A DNA stretch of 21,420 nt from JBMOLC01 sp049324215 (GTDB lineage Bacteria > Patescibacteriota > Microgenomatia > UBA8517): positions 1-21,420 of the forward strand of contig JBMOLC010000005.1 of the NCBI GenBank assembly GCA_049324215.1, read 5' to 3'. Of the stretch, positions 14,760 to 21,307 are shown piece after piece. The position numbers and the translations under genes were made by a program. Each line of letters opens with the position of its first letter. Positions within the stretch are counted from its first letter, which is position 1. The notes under the pieces were generated by a model. It saw only the letters and a program-made list of their open reading frames with translations. It had not been told where the DNA came from and ran no database searches.

Positions 14760-15006
14760 AAAGGGGATAATTCTAGAGAAAATGGGGAAGACCTTCGTCG
14801 CCTATGATAACGAGACCGGGGTTCTTCACGAGTTCAACGAAATAGGATTTGCAATCGTTTCAGAAATTGCAAAAGGGGAAAGAGAAAAAGATATAGCGAG
14901 GAAGCTTACAAAGATATATCGGGTTAGACCCGAAAGAGCACTGGCGGATGTGGAAGAATTCTTAAAAACCCTAGAAAAGAAAAATTTAATTACACCGAGA
15001 AAGTAA
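14749..15006 (+). CDS. PqqD-like peptide-binding (RRE-fold) protein
   Basis: An 85-residue winged-helix protein of the PqqD family, whose members hold precursor peptides for modifying enzymes. The pattern is clear: two strands (RLKKGIILEK, FVAYDNETGVLHEFN), the N-x-x-G of FNEIGFAIV (29-37), a helix with KGEREKDIARKLTKIYRV, and the C-terminal VEEFLKTLEKKNLI (68-81). I chose the ATG at 14749; an upstream in-frame ATG at 14728 lies deeper in the kinase gene. The 11-nt overlap with the HPr-kinase-like gene suggests one functional unit. The last 181 nt overlap the convergent peptidase-nucleotidyltransferase gene on the other strand. No precursor peptide gene was recognised nearby. Confidence 0.82.
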   Translation: MRLKKGIILEKMGKTFVAYDNETGVLHEFNEIGFAIVSEIAKGEREKDIARKLTKIYRVRPERALADVEEFLKTLEKKNLITPRK

Positions 15007-16130
15007 CCAAAAGTTTTTCTGCTAAGTAAGACCCCTAGTTTGTCTTTCATGCTCTTGTGGGAAAGAAAAAGAACAAATATAGCTTTCTGGCTTCCCTCAA
15101 ATGCTCTTCCCCTTCGACTAAAAGGATCAACTCTTTTTGCGATAATGCTTGCAAAAATTCTTACAATAAGGCCCGGAGAAACATCCCGTACAAACCTTCT
15201 TGGGATGGGTGTTTTATAAAGAGCTTTAAGAATTAAAAAGGCGGGGTAGACAAAATTATTGAACTCAAATAAAGAAAGTTTATTTGAAAGCTCTTCCCAG
15301 TCTATTTTTTCTTTGCGAAGAATGGTGTCCAAAAGCTCGAATCTGTGGGGGCCCTTGAAATTATGTCGAAAAAGATGAAGAAGGAGGTAGAGACATAAAG
15401 CATAGGTTTTTAGTACAGGAAATGAGATACCATCAACCTTTATTTTTCTTATATTTTTGAATAGATATCTGCTGAAAATATCTTCTGAAGGAAGAAGGCG
15501 GTTTATTTCCCTTGCTTTGGCAAAGCCAAAGGTTGCTTCTTTGTGAAGGTCTATCTCGATTGGGAAAGGTTTGGCTACTTTTATGAAAGAGGTTTGGGAA
15601 GGCTCCTCGATTCTTTTCCAGAAGAAGCGACTCGGCAAGACCACAAAGCCCTCTTTCCCAAGAATCTTTGTAACTTTCTCAAAATCTTTAGCTTTTACTA
15701 GAATATCGACATCGACATAGAGCCTTTGGGGAATCTGACCTCTATAGAAGATGTGGAGGGGCAACCCCTTAAGAACTATAAAGGGGATCTTTTCTGAATT
15801 AAGTTCCTTTACGACTTCTTTAAGGGCCTTCAGATAAGAAAACGACTGGGCAAGGTAAAGGTGCGATAAATCAACAACCTGGTTTCCTCTTTTTACCCTT
15901 GTCACCTTCCCTAAAATCTCGTCTTCTCCTATCTTCCCATCAGAAGTTAGATTATTATCCCCCTTTGTTATGAAGAATTTCTTATCCGGCGGGACATAGA
16001 TTATCCTGTGGGCAATGAGACGGTTTCTTTTTTTAAAGACCACTATATCGTTTAGCTCATAAGGTCTGCCCCGGGAAACGATTGGCTTATCCTTCGGTAG
16101 AATGAGAGGAACCATGCTCTGCGAGGGCAT
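14826..16130 (-). CDS. Fusion: SipW-type S26 peptidase domain plus NTP_transf_5 nucleotidyltransferase
   Basis: A 434-residue two-domain protein. Residues 1-85 match the S26B/SipW-like signal peptidase core: PSQSMVP with catalytic Ser5, ELNDIVVF, AHRII with His41, TKGDNN with Asp58, and ILGKVTRV. It starts almost at the catalytic serine; a TAA two codons upstream rules out a longer start, so the usual N-terminal membrane anchor is missing. Residues about 95-370 resemble the NTP_transf_5 (PF14907) family: IVLKGLPLHIFY (118-129), then QRLYVDVDILV with the metal pair D140/D142. The last 60 residues are encoded antisense to the PqqD-like gene and may be poorly constrained. Divergent from the 16384 gene. 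Function is unknown; context points to peptide or glycan modification. Confidence 0.75.
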   Translation of the reverse strand: MPSQSMVPLILPKDKPIVSRGRPYELNDIVVFKKRNRLIAHRIIYVPPDKKFFITKGDNNLTSDGKIGEDEILGKVTRVKRGNQVVDLSHLYLAQSFSYLKALKEVVKELNSEKIPFIVLKGLPLHIFYRGQIPQRLYVDVDILVKAKDFEKVTKILGKEGFVVLPSRFFWKRIEEPSQTSFIKVAKPFPIEIDLHKEATFGFAKAREINRLLPSEDIFSRYLFKNIRKIKVDGISFPVLKTYALCLYLLLHLFRHNFKGPHRFELLDTILRKEKIDWEELSNKLSLFEFNNFVYPAFLILKALYKTPIPRRFVRDVSPGLIVRIFASIIAKRVDPFSRRGRAFEGSQKAIFVLFLSHKSMKDKLGVLLSRKTFGYFLGVIKFFFSRVFKNSSTSASALSGLTRYIFVSFLAISFSLSPFAISETIANPISLNS

Positions 16131-16383
16131 GGAGATTTAACAAGTCCCAACTGCAAGTAAATATTCGGAGTCGGCGGCGCTTCTTAAAGAATTTCTACCA
16201 TAAAACGATATTGACTTTATTTTGGAAGATTTGATTGAGGGTTTCTGATAAATTTTTAAGTTTTCCCCCTGTGGAGCTTTGGACATAGTTAGATTTATGA
16301 TATCTCTCATGGCTCTTTTGTGTCAAGTCTTATGATAAAGCCTTGCCAAAGTTGAAAAGTTGTGCATATACTAAAATTGGTAG
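16131..16383. other. 253-nt divergent intergenic region
   Basis: AT-rich spacer between two divergent starts. At the right end are TTGCCA (16343-16348), an 18-nt spacer and TATACT (16367-16372), or the overlapping TAAAAT (16372-16377), which ends 6 nt before the ATG at 16384. The left end has only a weak TTAAAT before the ATG at 16130. I see no convincing gene; a 12-codon frame at 16297 has no support. Confidence 0.5.
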
Positions 16384-16986
16384 ATGGAAAGACCACTTCT
16401 TGTTAAGATCGCCTTAATTCTGGGTGGATTCTTTGTTCTGATTATTTTATCTGAAGCCGCCTACTACGCGTATGTTAAGTACTTTAAAACCGAACCGTCT
16501 AGCCAGAATCTACCCGAAGGTGAAAGAGAGCTAGTTTTTACGTCTCCCTCGCCCGCTTCTAAAAGATTAAGGCCGGAAACGATAACCATTTCAAGTGCAA
16601 AGCCTCTTTTAACAAAGATTGATGATTTTGCAGAAACAGCGTCCAGACTCCCTCAGGGCTTTTACGCCAGTAGCGTGATTTCTATCACTTATGTAGGAGA
16701 TTTGGTAGAGATTAATGAAGAAAAAGTAACTCGAAATGACATTGTCTATGTATTTTCCTTGGTGATAGAGAATGAACAGGGAGAAAGACTTACCTTAAGA
16801 CTCACCCAAGAAGAATTGCAAAATCTCAAAGTTTATCTAGTCGAGTCAGCTGGAAATAAGGATATTTCCTATAAAGACTTAAGAGTAGGAGACGACTTGG
16901 CCATAATAAACAGGATTAATCTACTTGATGAAAAAACGAGTAGCGACGCTGTCGAAATTAACGTCAGACGTTCTCCCAGCTTCTAA
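16384..16986 (+). CDS. Membrane-anchored exported protein of unknown function
   Basis: A 200-residue protein not recognised as a known family. It has a short N-terminus, a single hydrophobic helix (about 8-29, IALILGGFFVLIILSEAAYY) and a low-complexity Ser/Pro/Glu linker (about 35-65). The rest is a beta-rich extracytoplasmic domain containing VYVFSLVIENEQGERLTL and ending with LRVGDDLAIINRINL. The LxxGDxLxI element also appears in the protein at 20769, which has the same anchor-plus-linker design. The start is supported by a TATACT/TAAAAT box 6-11 nt upstream and no SD. It could be a cell-surface or envelope protein; no function can be given. Confidence 0.75.
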   Translation: MERPLLVKIALILGGFFVLIILSEAAYYAYVKYFKTEPSSQNLPEGERELVFTSPSPASKRLRPETITISSAKPLLTKIDDFAETASRLPQGFYASSVISITYVGDLVEINEEKVTRNDIVYVFSLVIENEQGERLTLRLTQEELQNLKVYLVESAGNKDISYKDLRVGDDLAIINRINLLDEKTSSDAVEINVRRSPSF

Positions 16987-17109
16987 ATATCCCACGAAGG
17001 ACGGGGATGCTAGTGTTTTTATCCCCAGACTAGTTAATTTTTAAGAAGAATGGTCTGGGTACAATCCTGCGACGTAGGGCTCATGAACAGCCCCAAATTG
17101 CCTGCTTTT

Positions 17110-17240
17110 GGTATAATATTGCATTAGGGGAAAGGGCCGCCTTATTATGAAAGAAAGAATGGCCGGGTTTTAATCTCTCCATATATTAAAGTGGACTCGG
17201 TTGGTTTCGCACCAGCTTCTCCCCGCTAAGCGGAGCGTTT
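17110..17240 (+). ncRNA. Candidate structured small RNA with its own promoter
   Basis: The region 16987-17253 holds no gene on either strand. Within it, an extended -10 TGGTATAAT (17109-17117) points right, with no gene downstream on that strand. From the predicted start (about 17125), GGGGAAAG (17127-17134) can pair with CTTCTCCCC (about 17216-17224). Inside are GGCC/GGCC and TGGT-TTCGC-ACCA (about 17198-17210) helices. It ends in a hairpin, CCGC-TAA-GCGG, with TTTT soon after (to about 17240). No tRNA, tmRNA or SRP signature is present. An eight-codon frame (17148-17174) lies inside. Evidence is by-eye pairing only. Confidence 0.3.
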
Positions 17241-17253
17241 TAGCTGCATATAA

Positions 17254-18096
17254 CTACAAGCCCTCGTCTTCTTTTTGGGGAAAAATAATAGGTAAAGGGT
17301 CTGTCTCAAACTTATAGCCAGAGTAAACTTGGGCACGCTCAAGCATCGTAGGTGTATAAATCATTATAGATTTTGGCATTAGATACCTAATCGTGTTCCC
17401 AACAAGTGCTTCGCTTGAGGCTATAACTTCAGACCTTTCTTTTATTTGCTTCTGTGTCCACCCAAGGACTCTATAGAATTTTCTTCCTCTTTCGATTATC
17501 CGATTCAGTGTTATTTGGGGGACAGGAAAGGGTTGGATTTTTACCCCTTTATACCCAATCGTATCAAATAAAAAGGGGAATAACTCACTCAGCAAGACAA
17601 AAGACATCCCTTTAGGGATATGTCTTTTTAGGTTTTCAATATTTTTCTTCAGGTCTTCAATTTCGTCTCTTGTTTTTTCTGGTTGTTCTAAAGCGATATC
17701 AAAAAAGACAACGCGAGGTGTCTCGCAAGAAAATCCTATTTGTCTCGATTTTTCTACAATTTCTTTTAGTTTCGCTATTCCCCATCTGGAAGTATTGCCA
17801 ACATCATCTGTTCTAAATCCATGAACCCCCACCCCTTTCTTATAAGAAGGACAGAATAACGCATAAAACTCCAGGGGACTTTTCTTATTGGAGTTGAAAA
17901 GAATCTGACATAACCGCTTAGTAACAAGTTTCGGTCGCCAGCCAGCAACTTCATAAGCCTGCAAGAAACTAAACCACTTTAGTATTTTTTCGTTATAACC
18001 AACTTCTTCTATAACAATTTTAAGGTCGTCGAATCTCTCTTTTTCTATTCTTTTATTTTTAAGATAGTTGTTAAGTAGTTTATTTGTCGAAGTCAT
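17254..18096 (-). CDS. Unrecognised 280-aa protein, third gene of the folE-CYTH operon
   Basis: I do not recognise this family. The protein is soluble: no signal peptide and no membrane helix. It has a helical N-terminal part (1-75) and a middle region with LFCPSYKKGVGVHGFR and DDVGNTSRWGIAKLKEI (about 80-115). A predicted Rossmann-like strand-helix alternation follows (RVVFFDIAL, then MSFVLLSEL). A polar C-terminal region contains EVIASSEALVGNTIRYLMP and YTPTMLERAQVYSG. Conserved-looking Cys, His, Arg and Asp in the middle could be catalytic. It overlaps the CYTH gene by 17 nt, so it is made with FolE and CYTH, which points to a role acting on a related nucleotide or pterin. That is inference only. 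Confidence 0.8.
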   Translation of the reverse strand: MTSTNKLLNNYLKNKRIEKERFDDLKIVIEEVGYNEKILKWFSFLQAYEVAGWRPKLVTKRLCQILFNSNKKSPLEFYALFCPSYKKGVGVHGFRTDDVGNTSRWGIAKLKEIVEKSRQIGFSCETPRVVFFDIALEQPEKTRDEIEDLKKNIENLKRHIPKGMSFVLLSELFPFLFDTIGYKGVKIQPFPVPQITLNRIIERGRKFYRVLGWTQKQIKERSEVIASSEALVGNTIRYLMPKSIMIYTPTMLERAQVYSGYKFETDPLPIIFPQKEDEGL

Positions 18097-18661
18097 TGAA
18101 TTTCATATGAGGCTTAAATGGTAAACCTCGTTCCTTTCGCCACTCCTGGAAGAGGGTGTCTATAGGTTTCGTCAATCCCTCCTTAATATTGAATCCTAGT
18201 TCTTGGGCTAAATGTTCTATGGCGTCTTTTTCCCCCTCAATTTCGACTATGTCGGCATAAGGATATTCGTCTAAGGTAACATGCACTTCGTTAATTTCCC
18301 AGGTGGTTTGGTAGCGCTCATAACTGGTGGTAGGCTTAAATTCCATCACTTCTAGGATTTTTTCTATTTGCCCCTCTGGATCTCGAAACGATATTTCGTA
18401 TTCTATTTCTCTCTTTGCTCGATTTTTAGGTGGGATAGGCTTCTTGTAGGTTAAAGTCTTGTTGCCTTTATTTCCCAACGTTCTTACCCTAACCCTACCA
18501 TCAGTCGCTTGCATAAGCCCAGCGGAGTTATCAAACATAACACTGCTCTGATATTGACGAGGTTTTTTGGCGGATGTTTTAGCATCTAAGACCTTAACCA
18601 AATTCTCCCTGTCTTTAACCCAAAACTTATACTCTAACTCTACATTTTGCTCGTCTTTCAT
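18080..18661 (-). CDS. CYTH-domain triphosphate-tunnel metalloenzyme
   Basis: A 193-residue CYTH protein, the fold of CyaB adenylate cyclase and thiamine triphosphatase, which binds triphosphorylated substrates in a beta-tunnel. The signature ExExK is VELEYKFWV (7-15; E8, E10, K12). Basic and acidic tunnel residues follow: GRVRVRTL (about 55-62), LTYKKPIPP, KREIEYEI (about 83-90), then SYERYQTTWEI and the late DIVEIEGEKDAI. It lies between folE (4-nt ATGA overlap) and the unknown gene (17-nt overlap). FolE makes a triphosphate product, so a triphosphate hydrolase next to it is a reasonable pairing. Cyclase activity cannot be excluded. Confidence 0.88.
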   Translation of the reverse strand: MKDEQNVELEYKFWVKDRENLVKVLDAKTSAKKPRQYQSSVMFDNSAGLMQATDGRVRVRTLGNKGNKTLTYKKPIPPKNRAKREIEYEISFRDPEGQIEKILEVMEFKPTTSYERYQTTWEINEVHVTLDEYPYADIVEIEGEKDAIEHLAQELGFNIKEGLTKPIDTLFQEWRKERGLPFKPHMKFNDFDK

Positions 18662-19041
18662 AGAGAATGGTTAAAATTGGTTGCCAAGGCTAAAAATTCG
18701 TCCCGCGTTCTTTCGTAATCTTTGAAATCCCCCTTGACTGCCGATGTTTTATTTACTGCCTCGCAGTTGACACCCCTCATTTTCATGCAAAGGTGAACTC
18801 CAGCTACGACTACCGCCAACCCTTGCGGCTGGAGTCTTTTGTAGAACAAATCAACAGTTTCTTGAGTAAAATCCTCTTGATTCATTGGTCTTTTAGCGAT
18901 ATGGCGCAGAATACGGACAATTTTGGAAAAACCAATTTGTTCGCCCTTCTTTGGAATATAAGCAAAGGCAATATCATAAATAACTGGCAACATGTGATGA
19001 GAGCATAAGGAGTAAACTCTTATTGGGCTCTGGACCACCAT
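18658..19041 (-). CDS. folE: GTP cyclohydrolase I, N-terminally short
   Basis: FolE converts GTP to 7,8-dihydroneopterin triphosphate. The 127-residue product keeps the whole catalytic part. SLCSHHMLP (11-19) supplies Cys13 and His16, and HLCMKMRG (83-90) supplies Cys85, together the three zinc ligands. FSKIVRILRHIAKRP and NQEDFT hold the GTP-binding Lys, Arg and Gln-Glu. The N-terminal helical region, about 95 residues in E. coli FolE, is missing. Upstream of ATG 19041 the same frame still reads FolE-like residues (HFSALFPK) for 20 codons with no start codon, then hits TGA at 19104-19102. It is either a naturally short form or a truncated gene. First gene of a three-gene operon. Confidence 0.85.
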   Translation of the reverse strand: MVVQSPIRVYSLCSHHMLPVIYDIAFAYIPKKGEQIGFSKIVRILRHIAKRPMNQEDFTQETVDLFYKRLQPQGLAVVVAGVHLCMKMRGVNCEAVNKTSAVKGDFKDYERTRDEFLALATNFNHSL

Positions 19042-19114
19042 TCCCTTGTAGCCGACTCTCCTGCCGTTGTGTTTGGGGAATAGAGCACTGAAATGTTCTT
19101 TTCATTCTCATACT

Positions 19115-19141
19115 AAAAAATAACCCCCCTATCTGGAGGTT
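19115..19141 (-). terminator. Intrinsic-terminator-like hairpin in the folE leader (possible attenuator)
   Basis: On the minus strand AACCTCC (19141-19135) pairs with GGGGGTT (19128-19122), 7 bp with one G-U and a 6-nt loop. Then comes A and six T (19120-19115). It begins only about 4 nt after the predicted start of the folE transcript, so it could act as an attenuator or as a protective 5' hairpin. Confidence 0.5.
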
Positions 19142-19151
19142 CTAGGTTTAA

Positions 19152-19179
19152 ATTATAGCACCATTACTCGGATGTTCAA
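19152..19179 (-). promoter_or_regulatory. Promoter of the folE-CYTH-unknown operon
   Basis: Minus-strand TTGAAC (19179-19174), a 16-nt spacer and an extended -10 TGCTATAAT (19160-19152). This is one of the best promoter matches in the window. It predicts a start near 19145 and a leader of about 100 nt, unlike the leaderless genes around it. Confidence 0.6.
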
Positions 19180-19275
19180 ACTATAGGGATTTAAGGGGGT
19201 TTGTTTCATCAGCAGTAAAAAGTTTTTTTATAAAATGCGATATAATATTGCCTTAAGGATAGAGGACGGGCTATC

Positions 19276-20694
19276 ATGAGAGAAATAATGGCTGAAACTA
19301 CGCCCGACGTAGAGGCAAAAGAGGCTTCCCCAGAAGAATTTGCGGCCCTGCTGCTCGAAAACGCCCGCAATATGGCTAGATACTCAATCGGGGAGACCCC
19401 TCCGCCTGATTTTTCACCAGAGGGGGCAACTGATTTAGAAGTAGCAAAATATCTTTCAAGAGTCGAGGTAGATGATACCAAATTATCAAAGCAGATTAAA
19501 GAGGCTCTCGATAAGAACCTTACAAACCCCGATACCATCTTTCAGGCGGGAAGTCTGGTAATTGCTAAGGCAGAGGCACCCAAAGAAATAGCCACGCCCC
19601 CGCAAAAAGCAAGATTAGAAAAGCTTTCCCAAAAAATAGCCAGTAAGACTTCCAAGCTTTTGGACTCCGGCCTTTCAAGAAGAGCCTTCCTTAAGGCTGC
19701 GCCTACCCTTCTTTCTGTTTTGGCAACTTCTTGTGGCGTAGTTGACACCCAAGCAAATGTACCCTTGCCGACAGAGCCTTCTCCTGTTCGCACAGAAGCC
19801 CCCGTTTCCACACCTGTGGAGGCAGTTGAGGCAACCCAGATTCCCACTCCGACAGTTACCGAAATCACCCCCGAAACCCCCGAGGCAGCACCTTCCTACC
19901 CTCAGCTATTAGAAGAGATGACGCTCATTCTTGGAGATGAATTTTCTGTAGAGCTAAATCCAGAGACGAATGTGTGGGAAATCCGTCAAATTATATATGA
20001 AGTACCGGGACCAGCAGTCTATGTTTTTGATCAAAATAACAGTGTGTGGCGAGAAACAGAGTTCATCTATTATGCCAAAGTTAAACGGATGGCAGAGATA
20101 ATGTCCTCCTTAGATCTTTCTACTGACACGGCTAATCTTCCTAGCCTTTCCGATTTAGGACTTAGGCCTATTACCCCAGTCGAGGTTTTCAGGGACGAGG
20201 GGGGGGTTAGGGTTGGTTATGCATACCTTATCGGAATTTTGGATAAGGAGGTCGATCTGGAGGGTGGTCAAGTCTTAAGAACTAGGCTGCTTGCTTTTTC
20301 TCCACGAGACGGATTTATTTTTTGGGTTCCAGCTTATGTAGAAGCATTCGAATCAGTAGTCTCTCCTGGTGATTTTCGGACCGACCTTTACCAATACCCA
20401 GACATATTGAGAGTCGGCAATAGATATTGCTGCTTTAATATGGTTACCGAAACGTGGAACCTCTTTATAGAATCTAGAGAGACCGGCTTTGTGGGCACGC
20501 CAGTCAATACTTACGATGAATACTTTAGCCAATTCATTTCTGTTGGGTTTTCACCCGATGAGGTTATCGGTCTGGAGGGAAAATATCTCTTCAACGACGA
20601 ACTCTTAAGGAAACTCTCCTTAACAGAAGAGCAGCTTAGCCAGGATTTTCCATTCCCAAACAACAGGATAGTTCCATTGTATTATTTTTACTAA
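19276..20694 (+). CDS. Large protein with an internal Tat/lipobox signal and Pro/Thr-rich linker
   Basis: A 472-residue protein of unknown function with an unusual layout. Residues 1-130 are an acidic, helical, apparently cytoplasmic region. Then comes a twin-arginine-type signal, LSRRAFLKAAPTLLSVLA (133-150), ending in the lipobox-like LATSCG with Cys153. Residues 160-207 are a Pro/Thr/Glu-rich linker. The C-terminal domain (about 210-472) is mixed alpha/beta and not recognised; it contains a CC pair (about 385). A TATAAT (19241-19246) and AAGGA/GAGG upstream support the start at 19276, so the signal really is internal. Possibly the N-terminal region is cut off or stays inside the cell. Confidence 0.75.
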   Translation: MREIMAETTPDVEAKEASPEEFAALLLENARNMARYSIGETPPPDFSPEGATDLEVAKYLSRVEVDDTKLSKQIKEALDKNLTNPDTIFQAGSLVIAKAEAPKEIATPPQKARLEKLSQKIASKTSKLLDSGLSRRAFLKAAPTLLSVLATSCGVVDTQANVPLPTEPSPVRTEAPVSTPVEAVEATQIPTPTVTEITPETPEAAPSYPQLLEEMTLILGDEFSVELNPETNVWEIRQIIYEVPGPAVYVFDQNNSVWRETEFIYYAKVKRMAEIMSSLDLSTDTANLPSLSDLGLRPITPVEVFRDEGGVRVGYAYLIGILDKEVDLEGGQVLRTRLLAFSPRDGFIFWVPAYVEAFESVVSPGDFRTDLYQYPDILRVGNRYCCFNMVTETWNLFIESRETGFVGTPVNTYDEYFSQFISVGFSPDEVIGLEGKYLFNDELLRKLSLTEEQLSQDFPFPNNRIVPLYYFY

Positions 20695-20768
20695 TCGGTC
20701 TTGACCCTGTTTGTACATATCATTTTGCTGCCACTGTTATATAATTTAACGAGAGGTTATTCCTGCCA

Positions 20769-21260
20769 ATGACCAGGGCTCTCAAACTACTGTTCTCCGG
20801 ATTATTTGTCGTTGATTTAGTACTTCTAGCCGTATATTTTTACTATTCTCGAAGGGCAGGTGTATCCTTTCCTGGATTATTCACCCAATCTTCTCCTGAA
20901 CCCCAAATGTCGGCTCCTGAGAACAGCGATATTTCACCTCGTGGTTCGGCTATGGTGGCTGGGTCATTTGTAAAAGTTGACGGGGGAAAAATCTTTATTG
21001 TTGTCGAAGGCCGAGAAGGGGATGCGCAGGGGGAGTTTTTTATTGATTCGAGCGTCTTGTACAACTGTTCCTTCAACGCTGAAATAGGCGAAACCGTTTC
21101 TGGCGCTAATATATCTGGTCCGTATGCGACCATCTCATCGGACTCTCTGAACCATAAATTAAAGATTGGCGACTCCGTCCTTTTAACCGGTACTGGCTCG
21201 GTCGAGGGACCTTTTGTTGTAGCGGAAGTTATTTCATCGAAATGTGCGGATCGGTTTTAA
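20769..21260 (+). CDS. Small membrane-anchored exported protein
   Basis: A 163-residue protein with an N-terminal membrane helix (about 7-26, LLFSGLFVVDLVLLAVYFYY) and a Ser/Pro/Glu linker (about 38-58). The extracytoplasmic beta-rich domain has VDGGKIFIVVEG, two cysteines (VLYNCSF and SSKCADRF) that could pair, and LKIGDSVLLTGTG. I do not recognise the family; the design resembles the 16384 protein. A TATAAT (20740-20745) and GAGAGG upstream support the start. It follows the 472-residue gene on the same strand after 74 nt and may belong to the same envelope-related group. Confidence 0.72.
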   Translation: MTRALKLLFSGLFVVDLVLLAVYFYYSRRAGVSFPGLFTQSSPEPQMSAPENSDISPRGSAMVAGSFVKVDGGKIFIVVEGREGDAQGEFFIDSSVLYNCSFNAEIGETVSGANISGPYATISSDSLNHKLKIGDSVLLTGTGSVEGPFVVAEVISSKCADRF

Positions 21261-21293
21261 AGATTAAATTGGGAATGTTTCGAAAATTGTGTC

Positions 21294-21299
21294 TATAAT
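21294..21299 (+). promoter_or_regulatory. -10 box for the 3'-terminal gene
   Basis: A perfect TATAAT ends 8 nt before the ATG at 21308. A TTGGGA (21269-21274) lies 19 nt upstream, longer than ideal. The layout again predicts a leaderless or near-leaderless mRNA. Confidence 0.4.
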
Positions 21300-21307
21300 G
21301 AAACATC

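Noticed and set aside
16297..16335. 12-codon frame in the 16131-16383 spacer as a precursor peptide
   Set aside because: No SD, no promoter at a suitable distance and no peptide-leader features.
17190..17225. tRNA or tmRNA 3' end
   Set aside because: A TGGT-TTCGC-ACCA hairpin imitates a T-arm, but no acceptor stem, anticodon arm or CCA-side pairing fits.
19120..19146. PreQ1-type riboswitch before folE
   Set aside because: GGAGGTTCTAG resembles the aptamer loop but lies on the wrong strand, and the A-rich tail comes before instead of after it.
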